Source: Paludibacter sp.
GTDB lineage: Bacteria; Bacteroidota; Bacteroidia; Bacteroidales; Paludibacteraceae
Assembly: GCA_017882285.1 (NCBI GenBank)
Contig: JADGPS010000034.1
Coordinates: forward strand, 1-34,984
Length of the DNA stretch: 34,984 nucleotides
Reading direction: 5' to 3'
In this document: one piece after another, positions 34,158 through 34,984 of the stretch
How the letters are laid out: each line of letters opens with the position of its first letter
Numbering within the stretch: the first letter of the stretch is position 1
Position numbers and translations under genes: made by a program
The notes under the pieces: generated by a model
The model's database searches: none
What the model was told of the DNA's origin: nothing
The model's input: the letters and a program-made list of their open reading frames with translations, nothing else

Positions 34158-34363
34158 AGCATTCAAATTTAATTGATTTTGGAAAAAGATTAAATATAGA
34201 ATTAATTTGTTTTTTAAATTGCCTGCGAAAATAAGAAAATTGTTTCAGTTGGACAATTATTTTGGTAAATATATTTCCAGTTATTAGAAAATAAATTACC
34301 AGATACAAGAAGTGAGTCCCTTTTAGTATAAACATTAGGTTAATATCAAATTAAATCAGTTGC

Positions 34364-34984
34364 TTACGCCTTTTTAACAGATATTCTTATCGTAAATTCA
34401 TCAAACTCAAGTTCGGTTGCATCTGACAAGTTGCCAACCAACATTACCGAATTGGCCAATGTTTGTGAAGCAATATAATTTGAATATTCTTTTACTGCTT
34501 CATCAATCTCAGTACGGCTCTCAATTTTTACTAAGATTTTATCTACAATTTCATAACCGTTTGACTTTCTTATATTTTGAATTCTATTAACCAATTCACG
34601 GGCAATTCCTTCTCGTAAAAGTTCATCAGTTATTGTGATATCAAGTGCCACGGTGAGTTTCCCTTCGTTAGCAACTAACCAGCCGGGCATATCTTCAGTA
34701 ATGATTTCCACATCTTCGGTTGTAAGTTCAACATTTACTGATGGTAATATTAGTGTATATTCTCCATTTCGTTCAATTTCACTAATTTCATGGTTGCCGA
34801 ATGCACTCATTGCCTGAGCAATTTCTTTCATTTGCTTGCCGTACTTTTTCCCCAAGGTTTTAAAGTTTGGTTTAATTCTTTTGATTATGTTTTCCATGTC
34901 AGTATCAGCCGGAATCACTTCCAGTTCTTTTACGTTCACTTCGGCTTTTACCAGTTCAGCAACATAACTTAATTGACTGAACGT
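34364..34984 (-). CDS. ileS: Isoleucyl-tRNA synthetase, C-terminal part (continues beyond window)
   Basis: Only the last 206 residues are in the window; the frame is open to the right edge, and the GTG at 34939 is internal (codons before it encode QLSYVAELVKAE, the standard lead into VNVKELE). The visible part has NVKELEVIP, KPNFKTLGKKYGKQMKEI and, after a strand-rich stretch, LREGIARELVNRIQNIRKSNG, the C-terminal signature region of the eukaryote-like IleS found in Bacteroidota. It charges tRNA-Ile. The DksA/TraR-like gene lies about 200 nt downstream on the same strand. Confidence 0.93.
   Translation of the reverse strand, partial: TFSQLSYVAELVKAEVNVKELEVIPADTDMENIIKRIKPNFKTLGKKYGKQMKEIAQAMSAFGNHEISEIERNGEYTLILPSVNVELTTEDVEIITEDMPGWLVANEGKLTVALDITITDELLREGIARELVNRIQNIRKSNGYEIVDKILVKIESRTEIDEAVKEYSNYIASQTLANSVMLVGNLSDATELEFDEFTIRISVKKA

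Noticed and set aside
34141-34335. 64-residue minus-strand frame between ileS and the DksA-like gene
   Set aside because: Lies in AT-rich DNA, has no recognisable domain or signal, and overlaps the start of the DksA-like gene; probably chance.

Overview
The window is an AT-rich, gene-dense stretch of chromosome from a member of the Bacteroidota, most likely of the order Bacteroidales. The clues are an N-succinylornithine-type carbamoyltransferase, the type IX secretion (T9SS) proteins PorW and PorX, lipoproteins with short lipoboxes, DUF4834 and DUF4296 genes, TAnnTTTG-type -7 promoter boxes and a near absence of Shine-Dalgarno sequences. The combination of T9SS and Kdo genes would fit a Paludibacter- or Porphyromonas-like lineage, but that placement is inference. 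I saw no rRNA, tRNA, IS element, prophage or CRISPR array.

Layout. 1-3526 (+): a tight operon of four exported proteins (truncated lipoprotein, serpin lipoprotein, small outer-membrane barrel, LVIVD-propeller lipoprotein), closed by a hairpin shared with the convergent fabI (-). 4696-9380 (+): orphan lipoprotein, exbB-exbD, proA, an RRM-type RNA-binding protein with its own promoter and terminator, and a CPBP membrane protease. 9620-19081 (+): porW and porX (T9SS), then argF' (succinylornithine carbamoyltransferase), apt, argB, an esterase and argE. 19078-26262 (-): gyrB, a LOG-family gene, a GH16-fold protein with a long helical front half, a fused kdsA-kdsC, kdsD (kpsF) and a radical SAM gene, which form a Kdo (LPS inner core) block. 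26694-28846 (+): dacB and birA. 28905-34984 (-): DUF4834, metF, an SDR, a membrane protein with a His-rich loop, a DUF4296 lipoprotein, lspA, a DksA/TraR-like protein and the 3' end of ileS.

How genes work together: argF', argB and argE cover part of the succinylated arginine route, and proA supplies proline synthesis. KdsA, KdsC and KdsD are three successive Kdo enzymes. PorX (regulator/phosphodiesterase) and PorW (lipoprotein) both serve T9SS. LspA and the many lipoproteins belong to the envelope theme.

The most unusual layer is not a gene. Short repeats with a strict 7-bp period but different unit sequences occur at many gene junctions. One pair of arrays encodes the linker that fuses KdsA to KdsC, one contains the dacB stop codon, and one abuts the metF start codon. 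A second, GC-rich palindromic repeat family brackets apt, contains the argF' stop codon and has been translated into the N-terminus of ArgB. Repeat DNA is therefore remodelling gene ends and, in one case, joining two enzymes.
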